Assembly: GCF_016907815.1 (NCBI RefSeq)
Contig: NZ_JAFBCQ010000001.1
Location: 3,100,001 to 3,164,000 of the forward strand
From: Microbacterium aurum
GTDB lineage: Bacteria; Actinomycetota; Actinomycetes; Actinomycetales; Microbacteriaceae
DNA: 64,000 bases
Reading direction: 5' to 3'
Shown here: piece after piece, positions 44,474 to 54,032 of the stretch
How positions within the stretch are numbered: position 1 is the stretch's first letter
Layout of the letters: each line of letters starts with the position of its first letter
The notes under the pieces: generated by a model
Seen by the model: the letters and a program-made list of their open reading frames with translations, nothing else
Databases searched by the model: none
Told to the model about the DNA's origin: nothing
Made by a program: the position numbers and the translations under genes

Positions 44474-46387
44474 ATGTCCACACCGCGCACCCCTTCGCGC
44501 CGCCCCGCCCGCCCCGGCAGGAGTCACAAGGACGACGGCCCCCGCGCGAGCCTCCGCCAGCTGCTCCCGTTCGTGTTCGAGCAGAAGGGCGTGCTCCTCG
44601 TCGTCGCGATCCTGAGCATCCTCGCCGCGGCGTTCACCCTCGCCCAGCCCCTCGTCGTGGGGCAGCTGATCGAGCGGGTGCAGACGAGCGCTCCCCTCGG
44701 CATCCTCATCTGGCTGCTCGTGGGTCTCGTCGTGGTGGGATCGGTGATCAGCGGAATCCAGCACTTCCTGCTGCAGCGCATGGGAACCGCGGTCGTGTAT
44801 TCGAGCCGCCGCCGGCTGATCGCCCAGCTGCTGCACCTGCCGGTGCGGGAGTACGACGCGCGGCGCACCGGCGACCTCGTCTCGCGCGTCGGGACCGACA
44901 CCACGCTGCTGTACGCCGTGCTGACGCAGGGCCTCGCCGACTCGATCGGCAACGCGCTGATCTTCGTCGGCGCCGTCGTCGCGATGCTCCTCATCGACCC
45001 CGTCCTGCTGCTGCTGATCCTCGTGGTCGTGGGCGCTTCGATCGCCGTCGTGGGCGCGCTCAGCGGCCGGATCCGCCGCGCCACCACGCTGCAGCAGGAA
45101 CGCGTGGGCGAACTGGCCTCCGGTGTCGAGCGCGCCGTCGGGTCGATCCGGACCATCCGCGCCGCGGGCGCCGCCGACCGCGAGCGCACCGCGATCGAGG
45201 CCACCGCGCGCGGTGCCTACGACGCGGGCGTGCAGGTCGCGAAGGCGTCGGCGTTCATCGTGCCGATCGCCGGCATCGCGCTGCAGCTGTCGCTGCTGGT
45301 CGTGCTCGGCGTCGGCGGGTTCCGCGTCGCCTCGGGGGCGATCACGATCGCGCAGCTCGTGACGTTCGTGATGTTCCTGTTCTTCCTCGTGCAGCCGCTC
45401 GGGTCGTTCTTCGGCGCCATCACCTCGGTGAACCAGGCCCTCGGCGCCCTGGGACGCATCCAGGAGGTGCTGGACCTGCGGACCGAGACGGCGTGCGACG
45501 CGGAGGTCGCGGCATCCCTCGCCCCGGCGACCTCCCCCATCGCGGTGACGGATGCCGCGGCTCAGGATGCCGCCGCCATCGAGTTCCGCGACGTGCACTT
45601 CGCGTATCCGGATGCCGTCGTGCAGGCGCGGCGCCGCACGGAGACCGAGGCGGCGGCGCTCCTCGCCGAGGCGCACGCCGACACCGTCGCGGTCGCCGAC
45701 GCGGAGGGGGAGGTGCTGCGCGGGGTGTCGTTCCGGGTTCCGCGCGGGGCGCGGGTCGCGCTGGTCGGCCCGTCGGGAGCCGGAAAGTCCACGACCCTGG
45801 CCCTCATCGAGCGGTTCTACGACCCGACGGCCGGGGCCATTCTCCTCGACGGAGTCGATGTCCGCGCGATCGACCGCACGCGGCTGCGCGCGCAACTCGG
45901 GTACGTCGAGCAGGACGCGCCGACCCTCGCGGGAACGATCGCCGACAATCTGCGGCTCGCCTCGCCCACGGCATCCGACGCCGCCTGCGAGCGGGTGCTG
46001 CGGGCCGTGAACCTCGGCGACGTGCTCGAGCGGTCACCACTCGGCCTTCAGGCGCCGGTCGGCGAAGCCGGCGTGATGCTGTCGGGCGGCGAACGCCAGC
46101 GCCTCGCGATCGCGCGGGCGCTGCTGGCCGCTCCCCCGATCCTGCTGCTGGACGAGTCGACGTCATCGCTCGACGGCCTCAACGAGCAGCGGATGCGGGA
46201 GGCGATCGACGCGGTCGCCGCCGGCCGCACCCTCGTCGTGATCGCCCACCGGCTGTCGACCGTCGTCGACAGCGACCTCATCGTCGTCCTCGACCGCGGC
46301 GAGGTCGTCGGGCAGGGGACGCACGCCGAGCTCGTCGAAACCGTGCCGCTGTACCGGGACCTCGCGCGGCATCAGCTGCTCGTCTGA
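44474..46387 (+). CDS. ABC exporter, fused membrane and ATPase domains
   Basis: This half-transporter has 637 residues. Residues 30-325 form a six-helix type I exporter domain. The nucleotide-binding domain starts near 368 (IEFRDVHFAYPDAV), with Walker A GPSGAGKST at 432-440, signature MLSGGERQRLAIARALL and Walker B ILLLDESTSSLD. Between the first strand and EVLRGVSFRV there is an insertion of about 30 residues (382-411), alanine/glutamate rich, that most homologs lack. Multidrug or peptide export is likely but unproven. It probably shares a transcript with the HTH gene. Confidence 0.9.
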   Translation: MSTPRTPSRRPARPGRSHKDDGPRASLRQLLPFVFEQKGVLLVVAILSILAAAFTLAQPLVVGQLIERVQTSAPLGILIWLLVGLVVVGSVISGIQHFLLQRMGTAVVYSSRRRLIAQLLHLPVREYDARRTGDLVSRVGTDTTLLYAVLTQGLADSIGNALIFVGAVVAMLLIDPVLLLLILVVVGASIAVVGALSGRIRRATTLQQERVGELASGVERAVGSIRTIRAAGAADRERTAIEATARGAYDAGVQVAKASAFIVPIAGIALQLSLLVVLGVGGFRVASGAITIAQLVTFVMFLFFLVQPLGSFFGAITSVNQALGALGRIQEVLDLRTETACDAEVAASLAPATSPIAVTDAAAQDAAAIEFRDVHFAYPDAVVQARRRTETEAAALLAEAHADTVAVADAEGEVLRGVSFRVPRGARVALVGPSGAGKSTTLALIERFYDPTAGAILLDGVDVRAIDRTRLRAQLGYVEQDAPTLAGTIADNLRLASPTASDAACERVLRAVNLGDVLERSPLGLQAPVGEAGVMLSGGERQRLAIARALLAAPPILLLDESTSSLDGLNEQRMREAIDAVAAGRTLVVIAHRLSTVVDSDLIVVLDRGEVVGQGTHAELVETVPLYRDLARHQLLV

Positions 46388-46428
46388 GTGCGCGTCGCCC
46401 GGTGGAGGCTCGTCCGGTCGTTTCGGGC

Positions 46429-46518
46429 GTTTCGTCTCGGTCGCTGGCGCTCCCTCGCGGGGCGACCGGTCATGGGGCCGGACTCCCCGCTGGTCGTTGA
46501 GCGAGCAGAGCGAGACGA
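46429..46518. terminator. Opposed repeat copies between two converging genes
   Basis: A TTTCGTCTCGGTCGCTGGCG form (46429-46468) faces a TGGTCGTTGAGCGAGC form (46490-46518). CGTCTCG-type and CGAGACG-type words can pair to a long interrupted hairpin between the exporter and pckG stops. It is probably a bidirectional terminator built from the repeat family seen at 5717 and 26329. Confidence 0.5.
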
Positions 46519-46526
46519 CACGCGGC

Positions 46527-48422
46527 TCAGGCCCGCTGGGCGAGCTTCAGGCGGTAGCGGAGGGCGGCGAGCTCGGCGTAGAGCGCGGCAGGGACCTTGC
46601 CGTCGAAGGTGCGGTAGAACTCCTCCGTGAGGGCGGCCTCCTGCAGCCAGAGGTCCGGGTCGACCTCGAAGAGCGCGTCGAGGTCGGATGCCGGGACCTC
46701 GATGCCGTCGAGGTTGAGGTCCGACGTCTCGGGCAGCCGACCGATCGCGCTGTCGACGGCCGGAACGGCGCCCTCGATGCGGCGGATGATCCAGTCGATC
46801 ACGCGCGCGTTGTCACCGAAGCCCGGCCACAGGAACCGGCCGTCCGAGCCCTTGCGGAACCAGTTCACCTGGAAGATGCGCGGCGCGCGGTCGAAGCGCA
46901 GCTTCTGCCCGACCTGCAGCCAGTGGCCGAAGTAGTCGGCCATGTTGTATCCGCAGAACGGCAGCATCGCGAACGGGTCGCGACGCAGCTCCCCGACGGT
47001 GCCCTCGGCGGCGGCCGTCCGCTCGGACGAGATGTTCGAGCCGAGGAAGACGCCGTGCGTCCAGTCGGTCGCCTCGACGACGAGCGGGACGTTCGTCGCG
47101 CGACGACCGCCGAAGAGGATGCCGTCCAGCGGCACACCCTCGGGCGCGTCCCAGTCCGGGGCGATCTGCGGGCACTGCGCGGCGCTCACGGTGAAGCGCG
47201 AGTTGGGGTGCGCCGCGGGGCGACCGGAGGCCGGGGTCCACGGCTTGCCCTCCCAGTCGGTGAGCTCGGCGGGGACCTCGTCGGTGAGCCCCTCCCACCA
47301 GACGTCGCCGTCGGGGCGCAGCGCCACGTTCGTGAAGATCGTGTTGCCCCACAGCGTCTCCACGGCGGCCACGTTGGTCGACTCGCCGGTGCCGGGGGCC
47401 ACCCCGAAGAACCCCGCCTCGGGGTTGATCGCCCACAGCCGCCCGTCGTCGCCGGGGCGGAGCCATGCGATGTCGTCGCCGAGGGTCTCGACGCGCCAGC
47501 CGGGGATCGTGGGGCGCAGCATCGCGAGGTTGGTCTTGCCGCACGCCGACGGGAACGCGGCCGCGAGGTGGAACTTCCGCCCCTCCGGCGAGACGACGCG
47601 GATGAGGAGCATGTGCTCGGCGAGCCAGCCCTCATCGCGCCCGATGACCGAGGCGATGCGCAGCGCGAAGCACTTCTTCGCGAGGATCGCGTTGCCGCCG
47701 TAGCCCGAGCCGTACGACCACACCTCGAGCGTCTCGGGGAAGTGGACGATGTACTTCTCGTCGTTGCAGGGCCATGCGACGTCGGCCTGTCCCGGCTCGA
47801 GCGGGGCGCCGACCGAGTGCACGGTCTTGACCCACGGCTTGCCGGCGGCGATCTGCTCGAGCACCGAGGTGCCGACGCGGGTCATGATGCCGATCGAGGT
47901 GACGGCGTAGGCCGAGTCGGTCACCTGCACGCCGATGTGCGAGAGGGGACCGCCCACGGCACCCATTGAGAACGGCACGACGTACATCGTGCGGCCCCGC
48001 ATGGAGCCCTCGAACAGCGGCGTGATCGTGGCGCGGATCTGGTCGGGCTGTGCCCAGTTGTTGGTGGGGCCGGCATCCGCTTCGCGCTCCGACGCGATGA
48101 ACGTGCGCGCCTCGGTGCGGGCGACATCGCTCGGATGCGAGCGGGCGAGGTAGGAGCCCGGACGCCACTCCGGGTTGAGCTTGATGAGCTTGCCCTCGGC
48201 GACCTGCTCGCGCAGCAGCGCCTCGTTCTCGGCGCGCGAGCCGTCGACCCAGTGGATGCGGTCGGGCTTCGTCAGGGCGGCAATCTCGTCGACCCAGGCG
48301 AACAGCTCCTCGAGGCCGGTGCCGGCGAGGACCGGGCGAGAGCCGAAGGCGCGGGATGCCGGGGCGGAACCGCCCGGGGCTGCGACGGCGGTCGGGCGGG
48401 TGAAGAGGTCGGCGATGGCCAT
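46527..48422 (-). CDS. pckG: Phosphoenolpyruvate carboxykinase (GTP)
   Basis: This 631-residue enzyme converts oxaloacetate and GTP to PEP and CO2 for gluconeogenesis. Signature sequences are [13 protein letters not shown] (kinase loop with the catalytic Cys) and [31 protein letters not shown] and [15 protein letters not shown] also fit the GTP-dependent family. AAGGAG stands about 7 nt before the ATG at 48422. Upstream in-frame methionines exist but are not family-like. The divergent neighbour is a RamB-like regulator, suggesting control by carbon source. Confidence 0.96.
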   Translation of the reverse strand: MAIADLFTRPTAVAAPGGSAPASRAFGSRPVLAGTGLEELFAWVDEIAALTKPDRIHWVDGSRAENEALLREQVAEGKLIKLNPEWRPGSYLARSHPSDVARTEARTFIASEREADAGPTNNWAQPDQIRATITPLFEGSMRGRTMYVVPFSMGAVGGPLSHIGVQVTDSAYAVTSIGIMTRVGTSVLEQIAAGKPWVKTVHSVGAPLEPGQADVAWPCNDEKYIVHFPETLEVWSYGSGYGGNAILAKKCFALRIASVIGRDEGWLAEHMLLIRVVSPEGRKFHLAAAFPSACGKTNLAMLRPTIPGWRVETLGDDIAWLRPGDDGRLWAINPEAGFFGVAPGTGESTNVAAVETLWGNTIFTNVALRPDGDVWWEGLTDEVPAELTDWEGKPWTPASGRPAAHPNSRFTVSAAQCPQIAPDWDAPEGVPLDGILFGGRRATNVPLVVEATDWTHGVFLGSNISSERTAAAEGTVGELRRDPFAMLPFCGYNMADYFGHWLQVGQKLRFDRAPRIFQVNWFRKGSDGRFLWPGFGDNARVIDWIIRRIEGAVPAVDSAIGRLPETSDLNLDGIEVPASDLDALFEVDPDLWLQEAALTEEFYRTFDGKVPAALYAELAALRYRLKLAQRA

Positions 48423-48541
48423 GTCAGCTCCTTCAGCGGATGCGGCGTTGTTGTGCTGCTCTTCCACTCTGCGTCGTGAATCGCCGCGCTTGCCAAGGAT
48501 CTCCGCGTCAAGAACTGGATTTCTTTCGATATGCTCAAGGA

Positions 48542-49981
48542 ATGGCATCGTCCCTCGAGCTGTCCACACTGGGCCACCGCATCCGTCATCAGCGCGTCTC
48601 CCACGGGTTGACGCTGGACGAACTGGGGGCGAAGGTCGGCGTCGCCGGCAGCCAGCTGAGCCTGATCGAGAACGGCAAGCGCGAGCCGAAGCTGTCGCTG
48701 CTGCAGGCGATCGCCAGCGCGACCGGAACCGACGTCACCGACCTCCTCTCCTCCGAACCCCCCAACCGCCGTGCCGCGCTCGAGCTCGAACTCGAGCGCG
48801 CCCAGACCTCACCCGTGTTCCGGCGCCTCGGCATCCCTCCGGTGCGGGTCACGAAGGCGACGAGCGACGAGACCATCGAGTCGATCCTGGGCCTGCATCA
48901 CGAACTGCAGCGTCGCGAGCGCGAAGCCATCGCGACGCCGGAGGAGGCGCGCCGGGCGAACACCGAGCTGCGGCTGCTCATGCGCGAGAAGGGCAACTAC
49001 CTGCCCGACATCGAGAAGCTGGCGGAGAAGCAGCTGAAGGCGGCGGGGCACACCTCCGGCGCCCTCACCCACCGGACCGTGAGCATCATGGCCGCGCAAC
49101 TCGGGTTCGAGCTGATCTACGTCGACGATCTACCGCACTCGGCGCGCTCGGTCACCGATCTGGAGAACGGCCGGATCTATCTCCCCCCGGCATCCATCCC
49201 CGGCGGGCACGGACTGCGGTCGATGGCACTACAGGCCATGGCGCACCGGCTCCTCGGCCACACGCCGCCGACCGACTACGCCGACTTCCTGCAGCAGCGG
49301 CTGGAGATCAACTACTACGCGGCGTGCTGCCTCATGCCCGAGACGGCATCGGTCGCGTTTCTCGCGCAGGCGAAGAAGGACCGGAATCTCGCCGTCGAGG
49401 ACTTCCGTGACGCGTTCGGTGTGACGCACGAGGCGGCGGGGATGCGGCTGACGAACCTGCTGACGCAGCACATCGGCATCCGCCTGCACTTCCTGCGCGT
49501 GGACGGCGCGGGCGCGATCACGCGCGCGTACGAGAACGACGACCTGCCGCTGCCGATGGACGTCACGGGGTCGGTCGAGGGGCAGGTGGTGTGCCGCCGC
49601 TTCGCGGCGCGTGCCGCCTTCTCGGAGCAGAACCGCACCGTCGAGCACTACCAGTACACCGACACCCCCGCCGGAACGTTCTGGTGCTCGAGTCAGACCG
49701 GGCGGACCTCCGACGGCGAGTTCTCCATCACCGTCGGCGTGCCGTTCGACGATGCGCGCTGGTTCCGTGGCCGCGAGACGCAGAAGCGCGCGACCTCGAC
49801 CTGCCCGGACGAGTCGTGCTGCCGTCGGCCGGATGCCGAGTTGACCGGCCGCTGGCAGGGCAAGGCCTGGCCGAGCGCGCGCGTGCACATGCAGATGTTC
49901 TCGCCCCTGCCGCGGGGGGCCTTCCCGGGTGTCGACGACGGCGAGGTGTACGCGTTCCTGGACCGTCACGCCGAGTCGTGA
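48542..49981 (+). CDS. XRE-type regulator of the RamB/ScfR (short-chain acyl) family
   Basis: This DNA-binding protein has 479 residues. An XRE helix-turn-helix ([22 protein letters not shown]) lies at 23-45. It is followed by an IrrE-like region whose usual HExxH is degenerate ([13 protein letters not shown]), and a C-terminal ligand domain with many cysteines ([18 protein letters not shown]). This architecture matches actinobacterial RamB and related regulators of acetate and propionate metabolism. It is divergent from pckG across 119 nt, so pckG and itself are likely targets; no RamB site is identified with confidence. Confidence 0.85.
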   Translation: MASSLELSTLGHRIRHQRVSHGLTLDELGAKVGVAGSQLSLIENGKREPKLSLLQAIASATGTDVTDLLSSEPPNRRAALELELERAQTSPVFRRLGIPPVRVTKATSDETIESILGLHHELQRREREAIATPEEARRANTELRLLMREKGNYLPDIEKLAEKQLKAAGHTSGALTHRTVSIMAAQLGFELIYVDDLPHSARSVTDLENGRIYLPPASIPGGHGLRSMALQAMAHRLLGHTPPTDYADFLQQRLEINYYAACCLMPETASVAFLAQAKKDRNLAVEDFRDAFGVTHEAAGMRLTNLLTQHIGIRLHFLRVDGAGAITRAYENDDLPLPMDVTGSVEGQVVCRRFAARAAFSEQNRTVEHYQYTDTPAGTFWCSSQTGRTSDGEFSITVGVPFDDARWFRGRETQKRATSTCPDESCCRRPDAELTGRWQGKAWPSARVHMQMFSPLPRGAFPGVDDGEVYAFLDRHAES

Positions 49982-50120
49982 CCTGAGGCGGGGCGCGGCG
50001 CGGCGGCGGGGTCGGCGCGGGGTGCGGGTGATCGGCGCGGGTGCGGTGCAGGTGCGGCCGGTTCGGCGTCGGCGTGGGCGGCGGCGTGGGCGTGGCGGCG
50101 GGATGGCCGGTTCGGCGTCG

Positions 50121-50188
50121 CGAAAGCAGGCTGAACTGACCCCGGCGGGGCCGAATCGCGCTCCGCGGGTCGATTCAGCCTGCTTTCG
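50121..50188. repeat. Palindromic element E3
   Basis: The perfect 15-bp inverted repeat CGAAAGCAGGCTGAA (50121-50135) and TTCAGCCTGCTTTCG (50174-50188) encloses 38 nt. The upstream stretch from 49982 is low-complexity GC-rich text with GGCCGGTTCGGCGTCG occurring twice (about 50065 and 50106). No DUF559 gene is adjacent. Confidence 0.85.
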
Positions 50189-50226
50189 GAACGCGCGACG
50201 GCTCCGGCCGCACCGCCGCCGCGGGC

Positions 50227-50568
50227 TCAGCCGCGGATGAAGCGCGCGTAGCGGGCGAGGGCGGCGTCGACGGATGCCGGATCGACAGCCGCGTCGAACA
50301 CCTCGTGCTGCGGGAGGAGGTGGTGTTTGCCGACGGCGACCGAGTGCGACCACACGCCGATGATCTCCCCGCCCGCGACGAGGATCGGCCGCACGATGCC
50401 GTTCGCGGTGGGCCCGATCGCCGCGAGGAACTCCGGCGCGCACGGCACGGTGCAGAACTCCTGACCCTGGGTCGCCATCATGTGCGAGGCGGCATCGGCG
50501 ATGGTCGCCGCGGGCGCGCTCAGACGGTGCGAGCGCAGCCGCTCGGCGCGCAGCCGGAGGATGTCCAT
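50227..50568 (-). pseudogene. AlkZ-like (winged-helix DNA-binding) protein remnant, internally deleted
   Basis: The frame codes 113 residues. It begins like AlkZ/winged-helix family proteins (LRLRAERLRSHRLSAPAAT, then MMATQGQEF) and ends like them (CAPEFLAAIGPTANGIVRP, VGVWSHS-type GVWSHSVAVGKHHLLP). Full members have roughly 350 residues, so about two thirds are missing between Phe36 and the CAPEF block, apparently in frame. The catalytic region of AlkZ glycosylases would lie in the missing part. It could still be translated but is unlikely to work as the parent did. Confidence 0.7.
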
Positions 50569-50594
50569 GGGGCCATCCTGCCGTGTGCTTTTCG

Positions 50595-50628
50595 ACCGCG
50601 GGCGGATGCCGCGGCATCCGCCCGCGGT
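50595..50628. terminator. Perfect 34-bp palindrome after the aldehyde dehydrogenase gene
   Basis: ACCGCGGGCGGATGCC (50595-50610), a GC centre, and GGCATCCGCCCGCGGT (50613-50628). It starts 6 nt beyond the aldehyde dehydrogenase stop (minus strand). It is built on the same CGGATGCC word as the terminator at 41288. Confidence 0.85.
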
Positions 50629-50633
50629 GCCTG

Positions 50634-52106
50634 CTACCCGAACGGGTTCGCGGTGAGCGTGTACTTCGTCTGCAGGTACTCGTGGATGCCCTCGGCGCCA
50701 CCCTCGCGGCCGAGACCGGAGAGCTTCCAGCCGCCGAACGGGGCGGCGGCGTTGGAGACGACGCCGACGTTGAGGCCCATCATGCCCGTCGCCAGCCGCT
50801 CGATCATCCGCTGCCCGCGGCTGAGCGATTCGGTGTAGACGTAGGAGACGAGGCCGTACTCGGTGTCGTTGGCGAGGCGGACCGCGTCGTCCTCGTCGTC
50901 GAACGGGACGATGGCGAGCACGGGCCCGAAGATCTCCTCGCGGAGGATGTCGCTTCCCGCCTGCACGTCGCTGAGCACCGTCGCCTGGTAGAACGATCCC
51001 GCGCCCTCGATCGCGGATCCGCCGGTGCGCAACGTCGCGCCGCGGGTCACCGCGTCTCGCACGAGCTCATCGGCCTTCGCGACCGCCTTGTCGTCGATGA
51101 GCGGGCCGATCGTGACGCCCTCCTCGGTGCCGCGTCCGGTGCGGAACGCCTCGACGCGCTCGGTGACACGGCGCGCGAACTCGTCGGCGACGTCGCGGTG
51201 CACGATGAACCGGTTGGCCGCGGTGCACGCCTGGCCGATGTTGCGGAACTTCGCAGCGATGGCGCCGTCGACGGCCTTGTCGAGGTCGGCGTCGTCGAAC
51301 ACGACGAAGGGCGCGTTGCCGCCGAGCTCCATCGAGGTGCGCAGCACCCCGGCCGCGGCCTTCTGCAGCAGCTGCTGGCCGACCGGGGTGGACCCGGTGA
51401 AGGAGAGCTTCCGCAGCCGCGGGTCGGCGATGATGGCGTCGGAGACCGGCCCCGACGTCGAGGTGGTGATGACGTTCACGACACCGTCGGGCAGTCCCGC
51501 GTCCTGCAGCAGCTGGGCGAACGCGAGCGTCGTCAGCGGCGTCAGCGCAGCGGGCTTGACGACGACGGTGCAGCCGGCGGCGAGCGCCGGAGCGATCTTG
51601 CGGGTGGCCATCGCGAGCGGGAAGTTCCACGGCGTGATGAGGAAGCACGGCCCGACCGGGTGGTGCGTGACGATCATCCGGCCGGTGCCTTCGGGGTTCG
51701 CGCCATAGCGACCCTGCAGGTGGGCGGTCTCCTCACTGAACCAGCGGAGGAACTCGCCGCCGTACGCGACCTCGCCGCGGGCCTCGGCGAGGGGCTTGCC
51801 CATCTCGATCGTCATGAGCAGGGCGAAGTCCTCCTTGCGCTCCTGCAGCAGGTCGAACGCGCGGCGCAGCAGCTCGGCGCGCTCGCGGGCGGGCGTCGCC
51901 GCCCACGCGTCCTGCGCCGCGACCGCCGCGTCGAGGGCGGCGATGCCGTCGGCGACCGAGGCGCTCGCGATCGTCTTGACGACGTCGCCGGTCGCGGGGT
52001 CGGCGACCGTCAGCGTCGCGCCGTTCTCGGCGCCGCGCCAGCTCCCGCCGATGAACAGGCCGTCGGGTACGCGGTCCAGCAGTTCGGTCTCACGCTCAGC
52101 GCTCAT
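50634..52106 (-). CDS. NAD(P)-dependent aldehyde dehydrogenase, succinate-semialdehyde type
   Basis: This 490-residue aldehyde dehydrogenase has general base Glu260 in SMELGGNAPFV and nucleophile Cys294 in GQACTAANRF. The segment ITPWNFPLAMATRKIAPALA is typical of succinate-semialdehyde dehydrogenases. In the context of the downstream homoprotocatechuate genes it would oxidise succinic semialdehyde, the end product, to succinate. An aromatic aldehyde substrate is possible. The start at 52106 is set by homology and a GGAG site. A 12-bp palindrome lies 44 nt upstream. Confidence 0.88.
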   Translation of the reverse strand: MSAERETELLDRVPDGLFIGGSWRGAENGATLTVADPATGDVVKTIASASVADGIAALDAAVAAQDAWAATPARERAELLRRAFDLLQERKEDFALLMTIEMGKPLAEARGEVAYGGEFLRWFSEETAHLQGRYGANPEGTGRMIVTHHPVGPCFLITPWNFPLAMATRKIAPALAAGCTVVVKPAALTPLTTLAFAQLLQDAGLPDGVVNVITTSTSGPVSDAIIADPRLRKLSFTGSTPVGQQLLQKAAAGVLRTSMELGGNAPFVVFDDADLDKAVDGAIAAKFRNIGQACTAANRFIVHRDVADEFARRVTERVEAFRTGRGTEEGVTIGPLIDDKAVAKADELVRDAVTRGATLRTGGSAIEGAGSFYQATVLSDVQAGSDILREEIFGPVLAIVPFDDEDDAVRLANDTEYGLVSYVYTESLSRGQRMIERLATGMMGLNVGVVSNAAAPFGGWKLSGLGREGGAEGIHEYLQTKYTLTANPFG

Positions 52107-52150
52107 GGGGACTCCTTCGTCGTCGGATGCGGCATGACATCTCTCCAGCA

Positions 52151-52162
52151 ATCGTATACGAT
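52151..52162. promoter_or_regulatory. ATCGTATACGAT operator in the aldehyde dehydrogenase/ThDP enzyme promoter region
   Basis: This is a perfect 12-bp palindrome between divergent genes. A near copy, ATCATATACGAT, lies at 59423-59434 between two other divergent genes of the same catabolic block. TATACGAT may also serve as the -10 of the minus-strand gene. The GntR protein encoded at 61006 is the likely binder. Confidence 0.7.
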
Positions 52163-52245
52163 CGCTCGCTGCCGTGACCCTGCTCGGCGGACACCGAGCG
52201 CCCGAGAAGCCTGGCGGGACCGCGGGCCGCGGCATCCGGCGCCCG

Positions 52246-52251
52246 TATAAT
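52246..52251 (+). promoter_or_regulatory. Consensus -10 box before the ThDP enzyme gene
   Basis: TATAAT stands in very GC-rich surroundings 98 nt before the start codon. No good -35 hexamer is visible 17 nt upstream. Confidence 0.5.
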
Positions 52252-52348
52252 CGACTCGTCCGGCACGCGATGACGCGAGCCGGTGCTCGAAAAAGGGGCA
52301 CGCGAGACACATACGGCCTTCCTCCGTCCCGTCTCGAAAGGCATCGTC

Positions 52349-54025
52349 ATGCCCACCGTCTCCGCCCACGTCGCCCAGACCCTCGCCCACCACATCGACC
52401 ACGTCTTCGGGGTCATGGGCAACGGCAACGCCTACTTCCTCGATGCGCTCGAGCGCTCGACCCAGGTGCACTACACGGCCGTCCGGCACGAGGCGGGCGG
52501 CGTCGTCGCCGCCGACGCCTATCACCGGGCGAGCGGACGGCTCGCCGCCGCCACCGCGACCTACGGCGCCGGGTTCACCAACACGCTGACGGCCCTCGCC
52601 GAGTCCGTCCAGGCGCACGTCCCGCTCATCCTCGTCGTCGGCGACGAGCCGACGAGCGGCCCGCGCCCGTGGGACGTCGACCAGATCGCCCTCGCCTCCG
52701 CCGTCGGCGCCCGCACGTACACGGTCGGGCGGGCGGATGCCGCGGCCACGACCGTCATCGCGATCGAGCACGCCCTGTCGTACCGCGTGCCGACCGTGCT
52801 CGCGATCCCGTACGACGTCGCGAAGCTCGAGGCCGGGCCCGTCCCCGCCGCACCGCAGCCCACCCTGCCCGGACCGCTGGAACCGGCATCCCCCTTCGCC
52901 CGGGCGGCGATCGCCGACCTCGCCCGCGCCCTCGCCGAGGCCGAACGCCCCGTGCTGCTGGCCGGCCGCGGTGCCTGGCTCGCCGGCGCGGGTGACGCCC
53001 TCGGCCGCCTCGCCGACGCGACGGGGGCCGTGACCGCGACGACCGCGCTCGGCCGCGGCGTCTTCCCGCGCGCGGAGTTCGACCTCGGCGTCACCGGCGG
53101 GTTCGGCGCCGAAGCGGCGATGGAGCTCATCGGCACGGCCGACGTCGCTGTCGTCTTCGGCGCGGGCCTCAACCAGTTCACGATGCGCTTCGGCTCGCTC
53201 TTCTCCCCCGGCACGCGCGTCGTGCAGGTCGACATCGCCCCGGCGGCCACCCACCCGCATGTGAGCGGCTTCATCCGCGGCGACGCGCGGCTGGTCGCCG
53301 AGGCGCTCCTCGCCGAGCTCGCAGAACTGACGGATGCCGGGGCGCGCCCGAGCGGCTGGCGCGAGCACGTGGACATCGCCGCGCTGTGTGCCCGAGACGC
53401 GGGCGACGAACTCGCCCCGGACGGACGTCTCGACCCGCGTGCGGTGGCGATCCGCATCGCCGAGATGCTCGAAAGCGCGCCCTCGACGCGCGACCGGGTC
53501 GTCGTGACCGACGGCGGTCACTTCCTCGGGTGGGCGAACATGTACTGGCCCGTCGCCTCACCCGACCGCATGATGATGGTCGGCACGGCGTACCAGTCGA
53601 TCGGCCTCGGCTTCCCCTCGGTGCCGGGCGCCGCCCTCGCGAAGCCGGATGCCACGGTCGTGCTCTCGACCGGCGACGGCGGCGGCCTCATGGCCCTCGC
53701 CGATCTCGAATCCGCCGTGCGGGTCGCCGCGGGCCGCGGCCTCGCGGTGGTCTGGAACGACGCCGCGTATGGGGCGGAGGTCAACCTGTACGGCCTGCAG
53801 GGCCTCGCCCACGAGCCGATGCTCATCCCCGAGGTCGATTTCGCGGGGCTGGCGGCATCGGTCGGTGCGCGCGGCGTCGTCGTCCGCGAACTCGCCGACC
53901 TCGACGCGCTGGCGGAGTGGGCGCGCACCCCGGCATCCGCTCGCCCGTTCCTGCTGCTCGACTGCCGCATCTCGGGCGACATCATCGCGCCGTACCAGCA
54001 CGAGATCATCCGCGTGAACTCCTGA
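52349..54025 (+). CDS. Thiamine diphosphate-dependent enzyme, acetolactate synthase-like
   Basis: This 558-residue enzyme has the three-domain ThDP fold. The cofactor-activating glutamate is Glu48 in AVRHEAGGVVAADAY. The metal/ThDP motif runs from GDG at 442-444 to Asn470. Relatives include acetolactate synthase, benzoylformate decarboxylase and arylpyruvate decarboxylases, and the sequence alone does not choose between them. It is divergent from an aldehyde dehydrogenase and shares its operator, so decarboxylation of a 2-keto acid to an aldehyde for that enzyme is a reasonable guess. The start at 52349 has only a weak GAAAGG site. Confidence 0.8.
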   Translation: MPTVSAHVAQTLAHHIDHVFGVMGNGNAYFLDALERSTQVHYTAVRHEAGGVVAADAYHRASGRLAAATATYGAGFTNTLTALAESVQAHVPLILVVGDEPTSGPRPWDVDQIALASAVGARTYTVGRADAAATTVIAIEHALSYRVPTVLAIPYDVAKLEAGPVPAAPQPTLPGPLEPASPFARAAIADLARALAEAERPVLLAGRGAWLAGAGDALGRLADATGAVTATTALGRGVFPRAEFDLGVTGGFGAEAAMELIGTADVAVVFGAGLNQFTMRFGSLFSPGTRVVQVDIAPAATHPHVSGFIRGDARLVAEALLAELAELTDAGARPSGWREHVDIAALCARDAGDELAPDGRLDPRAVAIRIAEMLESAPSTRDRVVVTDGGHFLGWANMYWPVASPDRMMMVGTAYQSIGLGFPSVPGAALAKPDATVVLSTGDGGGLMALADLESAVRVAAGRGLAVVWNDAAYGAEVNLYGLQGLAHEPMLIPEVDFAGLAASVGARGVVVRELADLDALAEWARTPASARPFLLLDCRISGDIIAPYQHEIIRVNS

Positions 54026-54032
54026 CCCCCAT

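Noticed and set aside
48440..48541. Upstream start for the RamB-like regulator
   Set aside because: The added residues are not family-like and overlap the divergent pckG promoter; the ATG at 48542 begins just before the helix-turn-helix domain.
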